The position numbers and the translations under genes were made by a program. Positions 45,589-55,469 of a DNA stretch of 64,000 nucleotides are shown in pieces; the first letter of the stretch is position 1; each line of letters starts with the position of its first letter. Source of the stretch: Bacteroidetes bacterium ADurb.Bin139. Its GTDB lineage: Bacteria > Bacteroidota > Bacteroidia > Bacteroidales > UBA932. The notes beneath the pieces were generated by a model. That model was not told the origin of the DNA. It saw nothing but the letters and a program-made list of their open reading frames with translations, and searched no databases. The stretch is from the NCBI GenBank assembly GCA_002070565.1, contig MWDM01000001.1:62001-126000 (forward strand). The letters run 5' to 3'.

Positions 45589-46325
45589 TTGTTCTTTTCC
45601 AGGTAGAGCATCAGGGCCTGGGCAACAGAGGGTGTTTCCGGTGTCGGGGCTTCAAAACATGACTGCAGGTTGGCTTCCTTGAGGGCAGAAGCAGTAGCAG
45701 CCCCAAAGGTGCCGAATAAAATGCCATTTTGTCTGAATTCCGGAAAGTTCTCCAGCAGGGATCGTACATCGGCAGGAGAATAAAAAATCAGCATCTGGTA
45801 TTTCTTCAGTTCCAGAAAAGACAGATCTTCCAGCAGGGTATGGGTAAGAATGGCTTTGGTGTATTTGAGCCCAGCCTTTTCAAACGCCAGGGGGAATTCG
45901 GGATTATAACAATCTGCCAGGGTCAGGAGAAAAGTTTCATTTTTATGTTTTGGAACAATGGCATTGATCAGGGACTGGATGTTCCCTTTCCCGAAAAACA
46001 CCTTCCTTTTTCTGAAAACTATATATTTCTGAAGGTAGAAAGCCACGGATTCCGTCATACAGAAATACTTCATGGTTTCAGGAATGGTGACACGCATTTC
46101 TTCACAAAGGTGGAAAAAGGAATCTATTGCAGAACGGGAAGTGAAGACAATGGCGGTATGGTCCGGTAAATTGATGCGCTGTAACCTGAAATCTTTCGCA
46201 GAAAGTCCTTCAACACGGATAAAAGGGACGAAATCAATATTCAAATTGAATTTTTCTTTGATTTCTACATAGGGGGAGCCTCCGTTTGGTGTTGGTTGTG
46301 AAATTAGTATATTTCTGATTTTCAT
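45585..46325 (-). CDS. hemD: Uroporphyrinogen-III synthase
   Basis: 246 aa, two-lobed HemD fold that closes the linear tetrapyrrole in haem and cobamide synthesis. Sequence is weakly conserved in this family, but 'HTAIVFTSRSAIDSFF' near residue 58, 'MLIFYSPADVRSLLENF' near 178 and 'GTFGAATASALKEANL' near 207 match its usual segments. It sits directly after DUF4271 with an ATGA overlap, an arrangement common in Bacteroidota. Other haem genes are not in the window, so some doubt remains whether it makes haem. Confidence 0.87.
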   Translation of the reverse strand: MKIRNILISQPTPNGGSPYVEIKEKFNLNIDFVPFIRVEGLSAKDFRLQRINLPDHTAIVFTSRSAIDSFFHLCEEMRVTIPETMKYFCMTESVAFYLQKYIVFRKRKVFFGKGNIQSLINAIVPKHKNETFLLTLADCYNPEFPLAFEKAGLKYTKAILTHTLLEDLSFLELKKYQMLIFYSPADVRSLLENFPEFRQNGILFGTFGAATASALKEANLQSCFEAPTPETPSVAQALMLYLEKNK

Positions 46326-46957
46326 ATTTTTATCGCAGCAACAAACTGAATTATTACCCCAAAGGGTACCAGTTCAAAGGTGCAAAGATACAAAATCCAG
46401 AAAAAAAGAGAAAACCCTGCAGAAAGAAAAATCCTTGCACACCGGTAAGCATAGATGATATAACCGGCTGTTGCCGCGACGCCTGCTGCAATAATCACAC
46501 CATTACCGGAAGGGTTTCCCAGGATTGAAATAAAAAGCAGAACAGGAATAAAAACAAAGCCCGTCAGGATGCAGAAGTCCTGGGCAGTGCGGTTCAGAAA
46601 GTTTGTGAATGCGGGGGAATCAATAGTCCAGCCAATAATTTTAAGAAGAATTGTCCTGGAAAGGAACAGGGCAACCAAAAAAGCCAGTACGCAGAGGAAG
46701 ACCAGGGTTTTTGACATCCCCTTCAGAAAAAAGGGGAGGGGGGAAAGCAGTTTATCGTGAAAGGCTATAAAAAAAGAGGTAAGAGCAAGGATAAAGAAAA
46801 AAAGAAAAAACCTTGAAAAACGGAGATTGTCCTGTTCTTCATTGTCCCGGGAAATATTATAGCGCAAACAACCCGTTAACAACAAGGCCAGAGGAGCCCT
46901 GATATAAAACAGGATCAGGCAGAAACTAACTATTAATCCAAGGATGATAAAATCCAT
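46322..46957 (-). CDS. DUF4271 membrane protein
   Basis: 211 aa with six or so predicted membrane helices (starting 'FIILGLIVSFCLILFYI'). DUF4271 proteins are restricted to Bacteroidota and nearly always precede hemD; their role is unknown. First gene of the operon DUF4271-hemD-lipoprotein-rnpA-yidD. The -7 box is 16 nt upstream. Confidence 0.82.
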   Translation of the reverse strand: MDFIILGLIVSFCLILFYIRAPLALLLTGCLRYNISRDNEEQDNLRFSRFFLFFFILALTSFFIAFHDKLLSPLPFFLKGMSKTLVFLCVLAFLVALFLSRTILLKIIGWTIDSPAFTNFLNRTAQDFCILTGFVFIPVLLFISILGNPSGNGVIIAAGVAATAGYIIYAYRCARIFLSAGFSLFFWILYLCTFELVPFGVIIQFVAAIKI

Positions 46958-46973
46958 TACTTTGAAGCAAATA

Positions 46974-47005
46974 CAAAGGTAAAGGTAAAAAAAAACCTAC
47001 ATTTG
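46974..47005. promoter_or_regulatory. Back-to-back -7 boxes for DUF4271 operon and DUF2723 gene
   Basis: TACCTTTG on the minus strand (46974-46981) is 16 nt before the DUF4271 ATG. TACATTTG on the plus strand (46998-47005) is 4 nt before the DUF2723 ATG. The boxes are 16 bp apart. Confidence 0.7.
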
Positions 47006-47009
47006 CGGA

Positions 47010-50000
47010 ATGGAAACACAAACATTCAAAAAGACAGACCTTCTGATTGGCTGGGTTGTCTTTGCCATTTCCGCCGCAGTATACCTGGCTACCATAGAAC
47101 CTACTGCCAGTTTTTGGGATTGCGGCGAATTCATAGCATCGTCCTATAAACTGGAAGTAGGGCACCCTCCGGGAAACCCTACGTACCAGCTGGCCGGCAG
47201 GTTTTTTTCCCTGTTCGGAGACAACACCAGGGCGGCCATGCTTATCAACGCCATGAGCGCGCTGGCCTCGGCCTTTTGTGTTCTCTTCCTGTTCTGGACC
47301 ATATCTCACCTGGGGAGGCGTCTGGTGGAAGCACAGAACATTTCCCTGAACCTGGGTAATTCCATAGCCATATGGGGAGCTGCGGCAGCCGGATCGCTGG
47401 TTTATTCTTTTTCTGATACCGCTTGGTTTTCTGCTGTTGAAGCCGAGGTTTATGGCATGTCTTCGCTTTTTACGGCGGCAGTTTTCTGGGCCATGCTAAA
47501 ATGGGAGGAAAATGCAGACCAGCCGCACGCCAACCGGTGGATCGTTCTGATAGCCTATCTGATGGGTCTTTCAATAGGGGTGCACCTGCTGAACCTGCTG
47601 ACCATTCCCGCCCTTGTCTTTATTTATTTTTATAAAAAATATCCGTTTTCCTGGAAAGGGGCCTTAGTTACCCTGTTGCTCTCTGTAGTGATTATTGTCT
47701 TTGTTCTTTATGGAATCATACCCTGGGTGCCCAAAATATCGGGATGGTTTGATTTGTTGTTCGTCAATGTCTTTGGTCTGCCTTACAACACCGGGATGCT
47801 GTTTTTTGTGGTTGCCCTTACCGCTGCTCTTTTCTGGGGAGTGAGGGCAAACCGCCGTAAGGGGAAAGTGCTGTGGCATACGATTTTCCTCTGTCTGGCT
47901 GTTATTATTATAGGGTACTCTTCCTTTGCCATGGTAGTGATACGTTCCAGTGCCAATACACCCACCAACGAAAACCAACCCGACAATCCTTTCTCACTGG
48001 GAAGATACCTTGCCCGGGAACAGTACGGGTCTGCCCCGCTGCTGTATGACGGAATTTACAATTCGGCCTACGATACCTGGAAAGACACACGTCAGTATGT
48101 AAAAAAGGACGGGCGCTATGCACGGGTCAAGGGGCCGGAAATGCCCCTGTATAAGGACTCCGACAAGATGTTCTTTCCCCGTATGTGGAGCAAGCGGGAA
48201 AGTCATGCGTCCTTCTATGATTCCTATAATTCGGGTAAAGGGGCCATGAATTCTGACGGCAAACGCATGCCCACCTTCGGGGACAACCTGCGTTTCTTCT
48301 TTGATTACCAGGTCAATTATATGTACTGGCGCTATTTCATGTGGAATTTTGCAGGCCGTCAGAACGACATCCAGGGGACCATTCCGGGTGATCCCGTCCG
48401 CGGCAACTGGGAAAGCGGGATAGGATTCCTGGATAAGGCCCGTCTGGGAGACCAATCGGTTGCCCCTGACATGCTCAGCAACAACAAGGGCAAGAACCAC
48501 TATTACCTGTTGCCCCTTTTGCTGGGTATTGCGGGCCTAATATACCAATGGTCAAAAGACCGCCGCAATGCCTGGATCACCTTCCTGCTGTTCTTCATGA
48601 CAGGGTTGGCCATTCTGGTTTACCTGAACCAGCCTCCATACCAGCCCAGGGAAAGGGACTATGCTTACGCAGGCTCTTTTTATGCCTTCTCCATATGGGT
48701 GGGCCTGGGTGTTATGGCCATTTTCAGCCTACTACAAAAGAAACTTCCCCAAGCCCTGGCAGGTTCTATTGCCGCCGCAATCTGCCTGTTTGTCCCGTTC
48801 CAGATGCTGACGCAAAACTGGGATGACCACGACAGGAGCGGACGGTATACGGCATCTGCATTTGCCTATAATTTTCTGAATACCTGCGAGAAGGATTGTA
48901 ATGCCATCATTATCACTCACGGGGATAACGACACCTTCCCCCTGTGGTATGTACAGGAGGTGGAAGGCATAAGGACCGATGTGCGTGTTATGAACACTTC
49001 GCTACTGGGCACAGACTGGTATATTGACCAGATGCAGTGGAGGACCTATGAATCGGCCCCGGTGAAATTCTCCATTCCCCGCGAATCCTACCTGTACGGG
49101 ACCAATGAAATCATCCCCGTGTATGAAAGGGTAAAAGACCGGGTTCCTGCCATACAGGCGGTAGGGGTCATGGGGAATCCCCGCGCCAAGGTGCAGCTCA
49201 TGGATGGGACCATGCTCAATTACCTGCCTGCACGTAAGCTGCGGATCCCAGTAAATAAAGAAAACGCCCTGGCCTGTGGGATTGTACCGGCAAAAGATGC
49301 CCACCTGATCCCGGAGTATATGGACCTGGACATCCCGGAAAATAAAAACACCCTGTTGAAAGTGGAAATGATGTTCCTGGATCTTTTGGCCAATTATCAA
49401 TGGGACAGGCCAATATACATTGTTTCTAAAGGAGGCGACCTAAACATAGGGATACAGGATTATCTGCGATACGACGGTATGGCTTATAAACTCATGCCGT
49501 ACAAGGTAGACACCTTCTCTTCCCAGGTGCCGTACATGGATACAGACAAATTATACCCCTTGCTCATGGATGTGTACCAATGGGGAAGGATGGATGAACC
49601 TGATGTTTTGCTGGATTACCATGTCACTTATCTGTACCTGGTTCAACAGGCCGTAAGGCAGATGTATTCCCAGGTTGCCAGGGCCATGATTCTGGAAGGC
49701 AAGGAAGACAAGGCAGAAGCCTTGCTTGACAAGGGCATAGAAATCATGAAGCAGTATCCGTTGAATTGGGTAGTGCAACCCTCTATGAACGAGGTGGGCG
49801 TGATGGAAGCCATAGAACTTTATTTCTTCCTGGGCAGGCCCGAAAAAGCCAGAGCCCTGGCCATCCCCTTCCTGGATGAAAACTTTAAAGCCATAGAATA
49901 TTTCATGGGTACCTTCAAGGGAAGCCTGCTGTCACCCACAGATGCCGAATCGGCTATCAGCACGTATGTTCATGTGAAAGATATACTGGATGTGAACCAG

Positions 50001-50063
50001 GAAAAAGAACTTGCCGCAACATATACCCAACAGCTGGAAGATTTGTTCAAGAAATATCAATAA
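47010..50063 (+). CDS. DUF2723 multipass membrane protein (GT-C-like)
   Basis: 1017 aa. About twelve membrane helices in residues 10-320 and 490-610 surround the hallmark 'FWDCGEFIASSYKLEVGHPP' near residue 33-52, which has the acidic residues expected in the first loop of a GT-C glycosyltransferase. A large soluble C-terminal part (620-1017) contains 'THGDNDTFPLWYVQEVEGIR' and ends in TPR-like helices. DUF2723 proteins are spread across Bacteroidota and are suspected of lipid-linked sugar transfer to proteins or glycans; this is not settled. Its last 17 nt overlap the converging LuxE-like gene. Confidence 0.88.
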   Translation: METQTFKKTDLLIGWVVFAISAAVYLATIEPTASFWDCGEFIASSYKLEVGHPPGNPTYQLAGRFFSLFGDNTRAAMLINAMSALASAFCVLFLFWTISHLGRRLVEAQNISLNLGNSIAIWGAAAAGSLVYSFSDTAWFSAVEAEVYGMSSLFTAAVFWAMLKWEENADQPHANRWIVLIAYLMGLSIGVHLLNLLTIPALVFIYFYKKYPFSWKGALVTLLLSVVIIVFVLYGIIPWVPKISGWFDLLFVNVFGLPYNTGMLFFVVALTAALFWGVRANRRKGKVLWHTIFLCLAVIIIGYSSFAMVVIRSSANTPTNENQPDNPFSLGRYLAREQYGSAPLLYDGIYNSAYDTWKDTRQYVKKDGRYARVKGPEMPLYKDSDKMFFPRMWSKRESHASFYDSYNSGKGAMNSDGKRMPTFGDNLRFFFDYQVNYMYWRYFMWNFAGRQNDIQGTIPGDPVRGNWESGIGFLDKARLGDQSVAPDMLSNNKGKNHYYLLPLLLGIAGLIYQWSKDRRNAWITFLLFFMTGLAILVYLNQPPYQPRERDYAYAGSFYAFSIWVGLGVMAIFSLLQKKLPQALAGSIAAAICLFVPFQMLTQNWDDHDRSGRYTASAFAYNFLNTCEKDCNAIIITHGDNDTFPLWYVQEVEGIRTDVRVMNTSLLGTDWYIDQMQWRTYESAPVKFSIPRESYLYGTNEIIPVYERVKDRVPAIQAVGVMGNPRAKVQLMDGTMLNYLPARKLRIPVNKENALACGIVPAKDAHLIPEYMDLDIPENKNTLLKVEMMFLDLLANYQWDRPIYIVSKGGDLNIGIQDYLRYDGMAYKLMPYKVDTFSSQVPYMDTDKLYPLLMDVYQWGRMDEPDVLLDYHVTYLYLVQQAVRQMYSQVARAMILEGKEDKAEALLDKGIEIMKQYPLNWVVQPSMNEVGVMEAIELYFFLGRPEKARALAIPFLDENFKAIEYFMGTFKGSLLSPTDAESAISTYVHVKDILDVNQEKELAATYTQQLEDLFKKYQ

Positions 50064-50994
50064 GCATATTGCATCCCCGGCGTTCTGCGTCGGGGATCCT
50101 TCCCAGAACCTGGAATTGCCCGCCGCGAATCCGGAATCCCAGGTCTTCTGTTTCAATAAAAGAGCAGGAATGCGTATTGGCCAGATCAATGATGTTGATA
50201 CCGCCTGCAGAACCGTCGGGCTCCGGTGAAAACGGATCCTGCAGGTTCCGTATCATGACCTGCATGACAGGAGGACAGCTGAAAAAAAGATCATCACTAC
50301 AGGCATATGCCTGGGAAAACAACTCGGCCATGCCGTATTCGCTGTGGATGGGACTGGCGGGGAAGCCTGCTTGTAAACGCTCATGCAGCTCTTCACGGCT
50401 CAGGTCTGTTCCCCTGCCTTTCATGCCGCCTGTTTCCACCACAATGAGTCCCGGGTGACTGAGGGTGAATTTCTTAACAAAATCAAGCAGGGCAAAAGCT
50501 ACGCCTATAAGCCAGACAGGCTTTTCCCGCCAAGCAAGATCCAGCAGCCTGTGGTACAATGCTTCCTGGTTGGACAAATAAAACCCATCTGCTCCCGTTC
50601 CGCTTTTTTCCATGAGTACCTGCATCATATAAACCAGCGACGATCCCGGTCTTTCCAGGTAAGAAGGCAACAGGGCAAGGATTGTGTAACGGGAGGGATC
50701 TCCGTAAAAAAAGCGGAAAATATCCAGGACGTTCTTTCCGTAACGCCCCAGGCTGTCTACGTAATGCAGCGATGGGACCATCCCGGTTGTGGCAGAGCTG
50801 GTAAAAATATGCGTATGCGGACCGGGCGCGTTGTAAACCTTGTGCGTTTTAAAAAACCGGATTGGCAGAAAAGGTATTTCATCAGGGAAATTAACCTTCA
50901 AAGGATCCACACCCAGCAATTCCAGGTACCTGGCATAGACAGCAATGTGTCTTGCCTGGGAGCGGAACAGTTCCAGTAAATCATAATTTTTCAT
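50047..50994 (-). CDS. LuxE-like acyl-protein synthetase family protein
   Basis: 315 aa from the ATG at 50994, inside the end of the GH3 gene. 'FTSSATTGMVPSLHYVDSL' near residue 87 is the nucleotide-binding loop of LuxE-type adenylating enzymes and 'VETGGMKGRGTDLSREELH' near 204-223 a further family signature. LuxE activates fatty acids for luciferase, but no luxABCD is present, so another acid is activated, perhaps for an aldehyde or carrier. Translationally coupled to the GH3 gene (overlap 14 nt). Last gene of rdgB-recO-GH3-LuxE. Confidence 0.84.
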   Translation of the reverse strand: MKNYDLLELFRSQARHIAVYARYLELLGVDPLKVNFPDEIPFLPIRFFKTHKVYNAPGPHTHIFTSSATTGMVPSLHYVDSLGRYGKNVLDIFRFFYGDPSRYTILALLPSYLERPGSSLVYMMQVLMEKSGTGADGFYLSNQEALYHRLLDLAWREKPVWLIGVAFALLDFVKKFTLSHPGLIVVETGGMKGRGTDLSREELHERLQAGFPASPIHSEYGMAELFSQAYACSDDLFFSCPPVMQVMIRNLQDPFSPEPDGSAGGINIIDLANTHSCSFIETEDLGFRIRGGQFQVLGRIPDAERRGCNMLIDIS

Positions 50995-52513
50995 TGATTT
51001 CAAGCAGGGCTTCAACGTATTCACGATTACTCCACAGACGGGGAACTTTGCTTTGACCTCCCAGTTTATCATTCATGGCCAGCCAGCGGTAAAAGCTGCC
51101 TTTTTTCATATTCGTTATATGGGGAGGGTCCATAGTACCGGTGTCCAGCCTTTTGGCATGGTAATCTGAATTCACATTCATCAGGGACTGGTCCAGGATC
51201 CCTTTGAAAGCTTCAGGGTCTGCGGGCGGGTTTTCAAATTCTATAAGCCACTGATGGGCTCCCTTTTTTTGCCCATCCATGAAGACAGGGGCGACGGTAT
51301 ATTCATGAACGCTTGCCCCGGTAAGGCTGCAGGCCCGGGACAGGGCCCTTTCTGCATTTTCTATCATCAGTTCTTCGCCAAAAGTGTTGATGAACAGTTT
51401 TGTACGGCCGGTAATCAGGATCTTGTGCGGGTTGCGATGCGTAAAACGAATGGTGTCGCCTATCAGGTATCGCCACAATCCCGAGCTGGTAGATATGACC
51501 ATGGCATAGGGTTGGCCGGTTTGCACTTCCGATAAGGTCAGGAATTTTGTATAGGAGCCGTTTTGAGCGGCTTCCAGCTTGTCCAGGGGAATGAATTCAT
51601 AGAAAACGTCCACATTAGGCAGCAGTTGCAGGCCGGGATCGTTCAGGTCTGTCTGAAAAGCAAAAAATCCTTCCGATGCATTGTAGGTCTCCATATAATG
51701 CATATTCTCAGAAGGGAAGAGTTCTTTGTAATGAACCCTGTACGGTTCAAAACATACGCCTCCGTGCATGAAAAGTTCCATGTTGGGCCATAACTCATGA
51801 AGGTTGTTTTTGCCAGTTTGCTGCAGCACTTTGCGCATAAGGATCAGGTTCCAGGAAGGTACCCCCGAAAAACTGACCAGGTTTTGACCGGCTATCAGGC
51901 GGCTTACTTTTTCAATTTTATATTCAAAGTTGGGAATAAGCCCCATCTTCTTGCCCGGTGTGGTAAAGAACCTGGCAATAAGGGGTGTATTGATGATCAG
52001 GAAAGCAGACAGGTCCCCGTAGCAACAATTGGAGTCCACGCTTTTGTCTATGTGGCGGTTTCCCCCCAGGGTCAGTGATTTTCCCCTGAAAAGACGGGAT
52101 TTTGGGAAAGTCCTCACATAATTGGAAAGCATTGTAAGCATTCCCTTATAGTGGCATGCATTCAGGTTTTCCCTGTTTATTGGGATGAACTTGGACCGTG
52201 CAGAGGACGTGCCGCTTGACAGGGCGAACCAGAAGACCGGCATGTCCCAGAGGACATTTTCAACCCCTTTGAGGCTTTGCTTAATGTAAGGTTCCAGCCT
52301 GTCGTAGTCATGCAGGGGAATTCGGTCCTGGAATACCCTGATATCTTTTATTTCTGACATCTTATAGGTTTCCCCGAACAGGGTATTTGCCCCATGGCTT
52401 AGCAGATAGCTGAAGGTTGCCTCCTGAAAGGGGGCAGGATCCTGCGATGAAAGGTCCAGCTCTTTGAGCAATTTCCTGTTGTAAAGCCTGTAAACAGAAT
52501 TAAGTAAAGACAT
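50981..52513 (-). CDS. GH3-family acyl-amino acid synthetase-like protein
   Basis: 510 aa. Proteins of the GH3 family (named from plant auxin response) adenylate a small carboxylic acid and join it to an amino acid. The ATP motif is 'ALSSGTSSARSKFIPINREN' near residue 108-128; 'VFYEFIPLDKLEA', 'LWRYLIGDTIRFTHRNP' and 'TKLFINTFGEELMIENAERA' are conserved GH3 segments. Many Bacteroidota carry a GH3 gene but the substrate is unknown. ATG at 52513 preferred; a TTG is 9 nt upstream. In an operon with recO. Confidence 0.88.
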   Translation of the reverse strand: MSLLNSVYRLYNRKLLKELDLSSQDPAPFQEATFSYLLSHGANTLFGETYKMSEIKDIRVFQDRIPLHDYDRLEPYIKQSLKGVENVLWDMPVFWFALSSGTSSARSKFIPINRENLNACHYKGMLTMLSNYVRTFPKSRLFRGKSLTLGGNRHIDKSVDSNCCYGDLSAFLIINTPLIARFFTTPGKKMGLIPNFEYKIEKVSRLIAGQNLVSFSGVPSWNLILMRKVLQQTGKNNLHELWPNMELFMHGGVCFEPYRVHYKELFPSENMHYMETYNASEGFFAFQTDLNDPGLQLLPNVDVFYEFIPLDKLEAAQNGSYTKFLTLSEVQTGQPYAMVISTSSGLWRYLIGDTIRFTHRNPHKILITGRTKLFINTFGEELMIENAERALSRACSLTGASVHEYTVAPVFMDGQKKGAHQWLIEFENPPADPEAFKGILDQSLMNVNSDYHAKRLDTGTMDPPHITNMKKGSFYRWLAMNDKLGGQSKVPRLWSNREYVEALLEINEKL

Positions 52514-52527
52514 AGATAACAAAGTTA

Positions 52528-53256
52528 CTAAAGAAAAACCTGATGCAGCACTTCCAGCGAGCGGATCTGAGGTGTTTTACCCAAATGGTAGCCGTAATAG
52601 GACATCAGGCTATTCAGGAAATGATGCCGTCTTGATCCCGAACAGGATAAGGGCCTAATCTCTCCCGCAGGGCAGGAGAGGATCTGCTGCAGCAATAGGG
52701 AGTCTTCTTTGTCAAAAGCGCCGGGCGACAGATCGGGAGTATCGCAGAAACAGGCTTTTGCAATGTAAAAAAATATTCTTTCCGTAGAAAAACTTTCCGT
52801 ACCGGGTGCGTATCCCAGGTAACGACACAGACGAACGGCAAAATACAGGTGCAGGTCGGGCAGTTCTTTTCCTGCCCGGTCCAGTTCCTGTATGGTATTG
52901 GTAACAAAGCGGAACAATTCGCGGTTTTCCTCAGATTCCCTTATCGTTTTATATAACAGCTCGCTTATGAACAGGGATATGCTGCTTTTACGCACATCAG
53001 AGCATAGGTTTTCCAGCAGGTAAATCTTCTGGTATTCTTTCAACTGGTTCAGGTCCCGTTTGGCATGAAAATACGTTCGCGCATCGAGTATGCTCAGCGG
53101 ATGGAACAGGGAAGCCAGGGCCCGGTTGCGTACCGTCCGTATACCCCTGACCAGAAAATCGGCCCGCCCCCAGGTGTCTGTATAGGCATTGACAAGCAGG
53201 CTGGTTTCCCGATATGGCCTGGTGTTCAGCACAATGAGTGTGAGTGGGGTGATCAT
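52528..53256 (-). CDS. recO: DNA repair protein RecO
   Basis: 242 aa OB-fold protein that loads RecA on gapped DNA with RecR. 'TLIVLNTRPYRETSLLVNAY' at the N-terminus and 'NRALASLFHPLSILDARTYF' near 45-60 fit the family. Its ATG overlaps the rdgB stop by 4 nt (ATGA). The C-terminal helical part is more variable. Confidence 0.9.
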   Translation of the reverse strand: MITPLTLIVLNTRPYRETSLLVNAYTDTWGRADFLVRGIRTVRNRALASLFHPLSILDARTYFHAKRDLNQLKEYQKIYLLENLCSDVRKSSISLFISELLYKTIRESEENRELFRFVTNTIQELDRAGKELPDLHLYFAVRLCRYLGYAPGTESFSTERIFFYIAKACFCDTPDLSPGAFDKEDSLLLQQILSCPAGEIRPLSCSGSRRHHFLNSLMSYYGYHLGKTPQIRSLEVLHQVFL

Positions 53257-53822
53257 GGGAGTGAGGGTGCCATTTTTTCCAGCGCTCTTTTTCTGTGGGA
53301 TATGGCGTTTTTATCTGTTTCTGTCATTTGGGCAAATGACTGATTAAAGCCTAAAGGAACAAACACGGGGTCATAGCCGAATCCGCCCTTCCCCCTGGGT
53401 GCCGTGAGAATGGACCCCTGGACTATTCCCTCAAACAGGGTAGGATGCCCGTCCCGGATCAGGGCAATAACACAGCGGAAACGCGCATTTCTGCAAGCAA
53501 AACCTTCCATTTCCCTCAATAATTTTTTTACATTCTCCCGGTGAGAACACGCCGGACCGGCATAACGGGCAGAAAATACACCGGGGGCCCCTTTGAGCGC
53601 ATCGACTTCCAATCCCGTATCGTCGGCAAAGCAGGGAATATGGTAAATATCCCATATATAACGGGCTTTTTGCAATGCGTTTTCTTCAAGGGTAAGGCCT
53701 GTTTCCGGGATTTCACCTGAAAAACCCAGTAATGACGGCATAGTTATTGAAACAGAGGGACCCAGTATGGTGGCGGCCTCGTGACATTTGTGAACATTGG
53801 CCGTGGCAAACAGTAATTCCAT
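53253..53822 (-). CDS. rdgB: XTP/dITP diphosphatase (RdgB/HAM1)
   Basis: 189 aa enzyme that removes inosine and xanthosine triphosphates from the nucleotide pool. 'MELLFATANVHKCHEAATIL' is the fixed family N-terminus and sets the start at 53822; 'FADDTGLEVDALKGAPG', 'SARYAG' and 'KGGFGYDPVF' complete the active site. The -7 box ends only 3 nt before this ATG. First gene of a four-gene operon. Confidence 0.95.
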   Translation of the reverse strand: MELLFATANVHKCHEAATILGPSVSITMPSLLGFSGEIPETGLTLEENALQKARYIWDIYHIPCFADDTGLEVDALKGAPGVFSARYAGPACSHRENVKKLLREMEGFACRNARFRCVIALIRDGHPTLFEGIVQGSILTAPRGKGGFGYDPVFVPLGFNQSFAQMTETDKNAISHRKRALEKMAPSLP

Positions 53823-53825
53823 ACT

Positions 53826-53854
53826 CAAAGATAAAAAGAATTGGTGTAAATTTG
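53826..53854. promoter_or_regulatory. Back-to-back -7 boxes for rdgB and ctp
   Basis: TATCTTTG on the minus strand (53826-53833) is 3 nt before the rdgB ATG. TAAATTTG on the plus strand (53847-53854) is 20 nt before ctp. The boxes are 13 bp apart. Confidence 0.7.
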
Positions 53855-53874
53855 TCTTGTAAATATTTAATAAA

Positions 53875-55455
53875 ATGAGAATCAAAGCAATACTTGTATC
53901 CCTGTTCCTGCCCTTATTGCTCCATGCCCAGGGAGCCGAATTCAATACATCCAGGAGTCTGGATATCTTTCATTCTCTGCTGCGGGAGATTTCACTCTAT
54001 TATGTTGATTCGGTGGCTCTTGACCAGCTGGTGTATACCGGTATCGAAGCCATGCTCTCCACAATGGATCCCTATACCGAATTCATTCCCGAAGAAGAGA
54101 ACGAGTCTATAGAAATGATGACTACAGGAAGCTACGGAGGTGTGGGCGCTTTGATCAAGAAACGTCCGGGCGAAGGGGTGCTTGTATCGGAACCCTATGC
54201 CGGTTCTCCGGCCGCAAAGGCCGGGCTGATCGCAGGAGACGTGATACTGGCAATAAACGGGGAATATGTATTGGACCTGACGGCCGATGAGTGCAGCACC
54301 CGGATGAAGGGAGCCCCCGGAACAGAGGTGAATTTTTTAGTTAACAGGCTCATGACAGGTGACACCATATCCCTAACCGTGGTCAGGGAAAAAGTACACA
54401 TATCGGATGTTGGTCTGGCCTGCATGCTGGCAGACAGCGTTGCGTATATCAGGATGACCGGCTTTACCCAGGGAGGGGCTGCCGATGTACGGAAAGCCCT
54501 GAAGGAAATGAAAAAGAATAACCCGGTCAGGGGCATCATCCTGGATTTGCGCGGGAACGGAGGGGGATTGATGGACGAGGCAGTAAAAGTCCTGTCCATT
54601 TTCCTGCCAAAGAATACCATGGTGGTTTCTGCCAGGGGGCGTGTTCAGCGCTTTGATGTAGAGTATTATACAAAAGAAGAGCCACTGGATACGGAAACTC
54701 CTTTGGTGATATTGGTTAACAACGGTTCTGCTTCTTCTTCCGAGATTGTTGCAGGCGCCATCCAGGACTTAAAAAGAGGAATCATAGTGGGTGAGAAGAC
54801 TTTTGGCAAAGGACTGGTACAGACAATACGACCACTGAGTTACAATACGAACCTTAAAATCACCACTGCCAAGTATTACATTCCCAGCGGAAGATGCGTA
54901 CAGTCACTGGATTACGGAAAAAGAAACGGGGACGGAACTCCCGGGCGAAACGAGAACGGGGGCATTGTGCCCGACTCTCTGGTTCCCCTGCCCATGTACA
55001 GCCGGATTGCCATGGAGCTTGTAGCCAGGGATTACCTGCACGACTATTCCATTCTTTATTTTACCCGGAACAAATCAATACCACCGGCAGAAACTTTCTA
55101 CCTGAGCGACGAGGAATACCTTGATTTTGTAAAGGAGACAGCCGCAAAGGAGTTTGACGACCGCAGCGCCACAGAGATTCTGCTGGAAACATTTTCCAGG
55201 ACATCAAAAGCAGAGGGATACGATACTTTACTTGAAAAGGAGATTGCTGTATTACAGGAGCGCCTGCTCACAGACAAAACCCAGGACCTGGTCCATTACC
55301 GCAAGGAACTCCAGCCGCTGCTTGAAGAAGAGATAAGCTGCCGCTATTACCTGCAGGAAGGACGTCTGAGAAGCATGATACGTGATGACCTTCAATTGGA
55401 AAAAGCTTTAAGTGTATTTAACATACAATCAGGAAAATTTCCTATTTTTGATTGA
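53875..55455 (+). CDS. ctp: C-terminal processing protease (CtpA-like, S41)
   Basis: 526 aa with a signal peptide ending near 'LLHAQG' (about residue 22). PDZ domain at about 85-160 ('GSYGGVGALIKKRPGEGVLV'), then the S41 core with nucleophile in 'NNGSASSSEIVAGA' near 285 and lysine base in 'EKTFGKGLVQT' near 312. It trims periplasmic or envelope proteins from the C-terminus. The C-terminal 150 residues are helical. bactofilin follows after 14 nt. Confidence 0.94.
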   Translation: MRIKAILVSLFLPLLLHAQGAEFNTSRSLDIFHSLLREISLYYVDSVALDQLVYTGIEAMLSTMDPYTEFIPEEENESIEMMTTGSYGGVGALIKKRPGEGVLVSEPYAGSPAAKAGLIAGDVILAINGEYVLDLTADECSTRMKGAPGTEVNFLVNRLMTGDTISLTVVREKVHISDVGLACMLADSVAYIRMTGFTQGGAADVRKALKEMKKNNPVRGIILDLRGNGGGLMDEAVKVLSIFLPKNTMVVSARGRVQRFDVEYYTKEEPLDTETPLVILVNNGSASSSEIVAGAIQDLKRGIIVGEKTFGKGLVQTIRPLSYNTNLKITTAKYYIPSGRCVQSLDYGKRNGDGTPGRNENGGIVPDSLVPLPMYSRIAMELVARDYLHDYSILYFTRNKSIPPAETFYLSDEEYLDFVKETAAKEFDDRSATEILLETFSRTSKAEGYDTLLEKEIAVLQERLLTDKTQDLVHYRKELQPLLEEEISCRYYLQEGRLRSMIRDDLQLEKALSVFNIQSGKFPIFD

Positions 55456-55469
55456 TAAAAAAAGCAATC

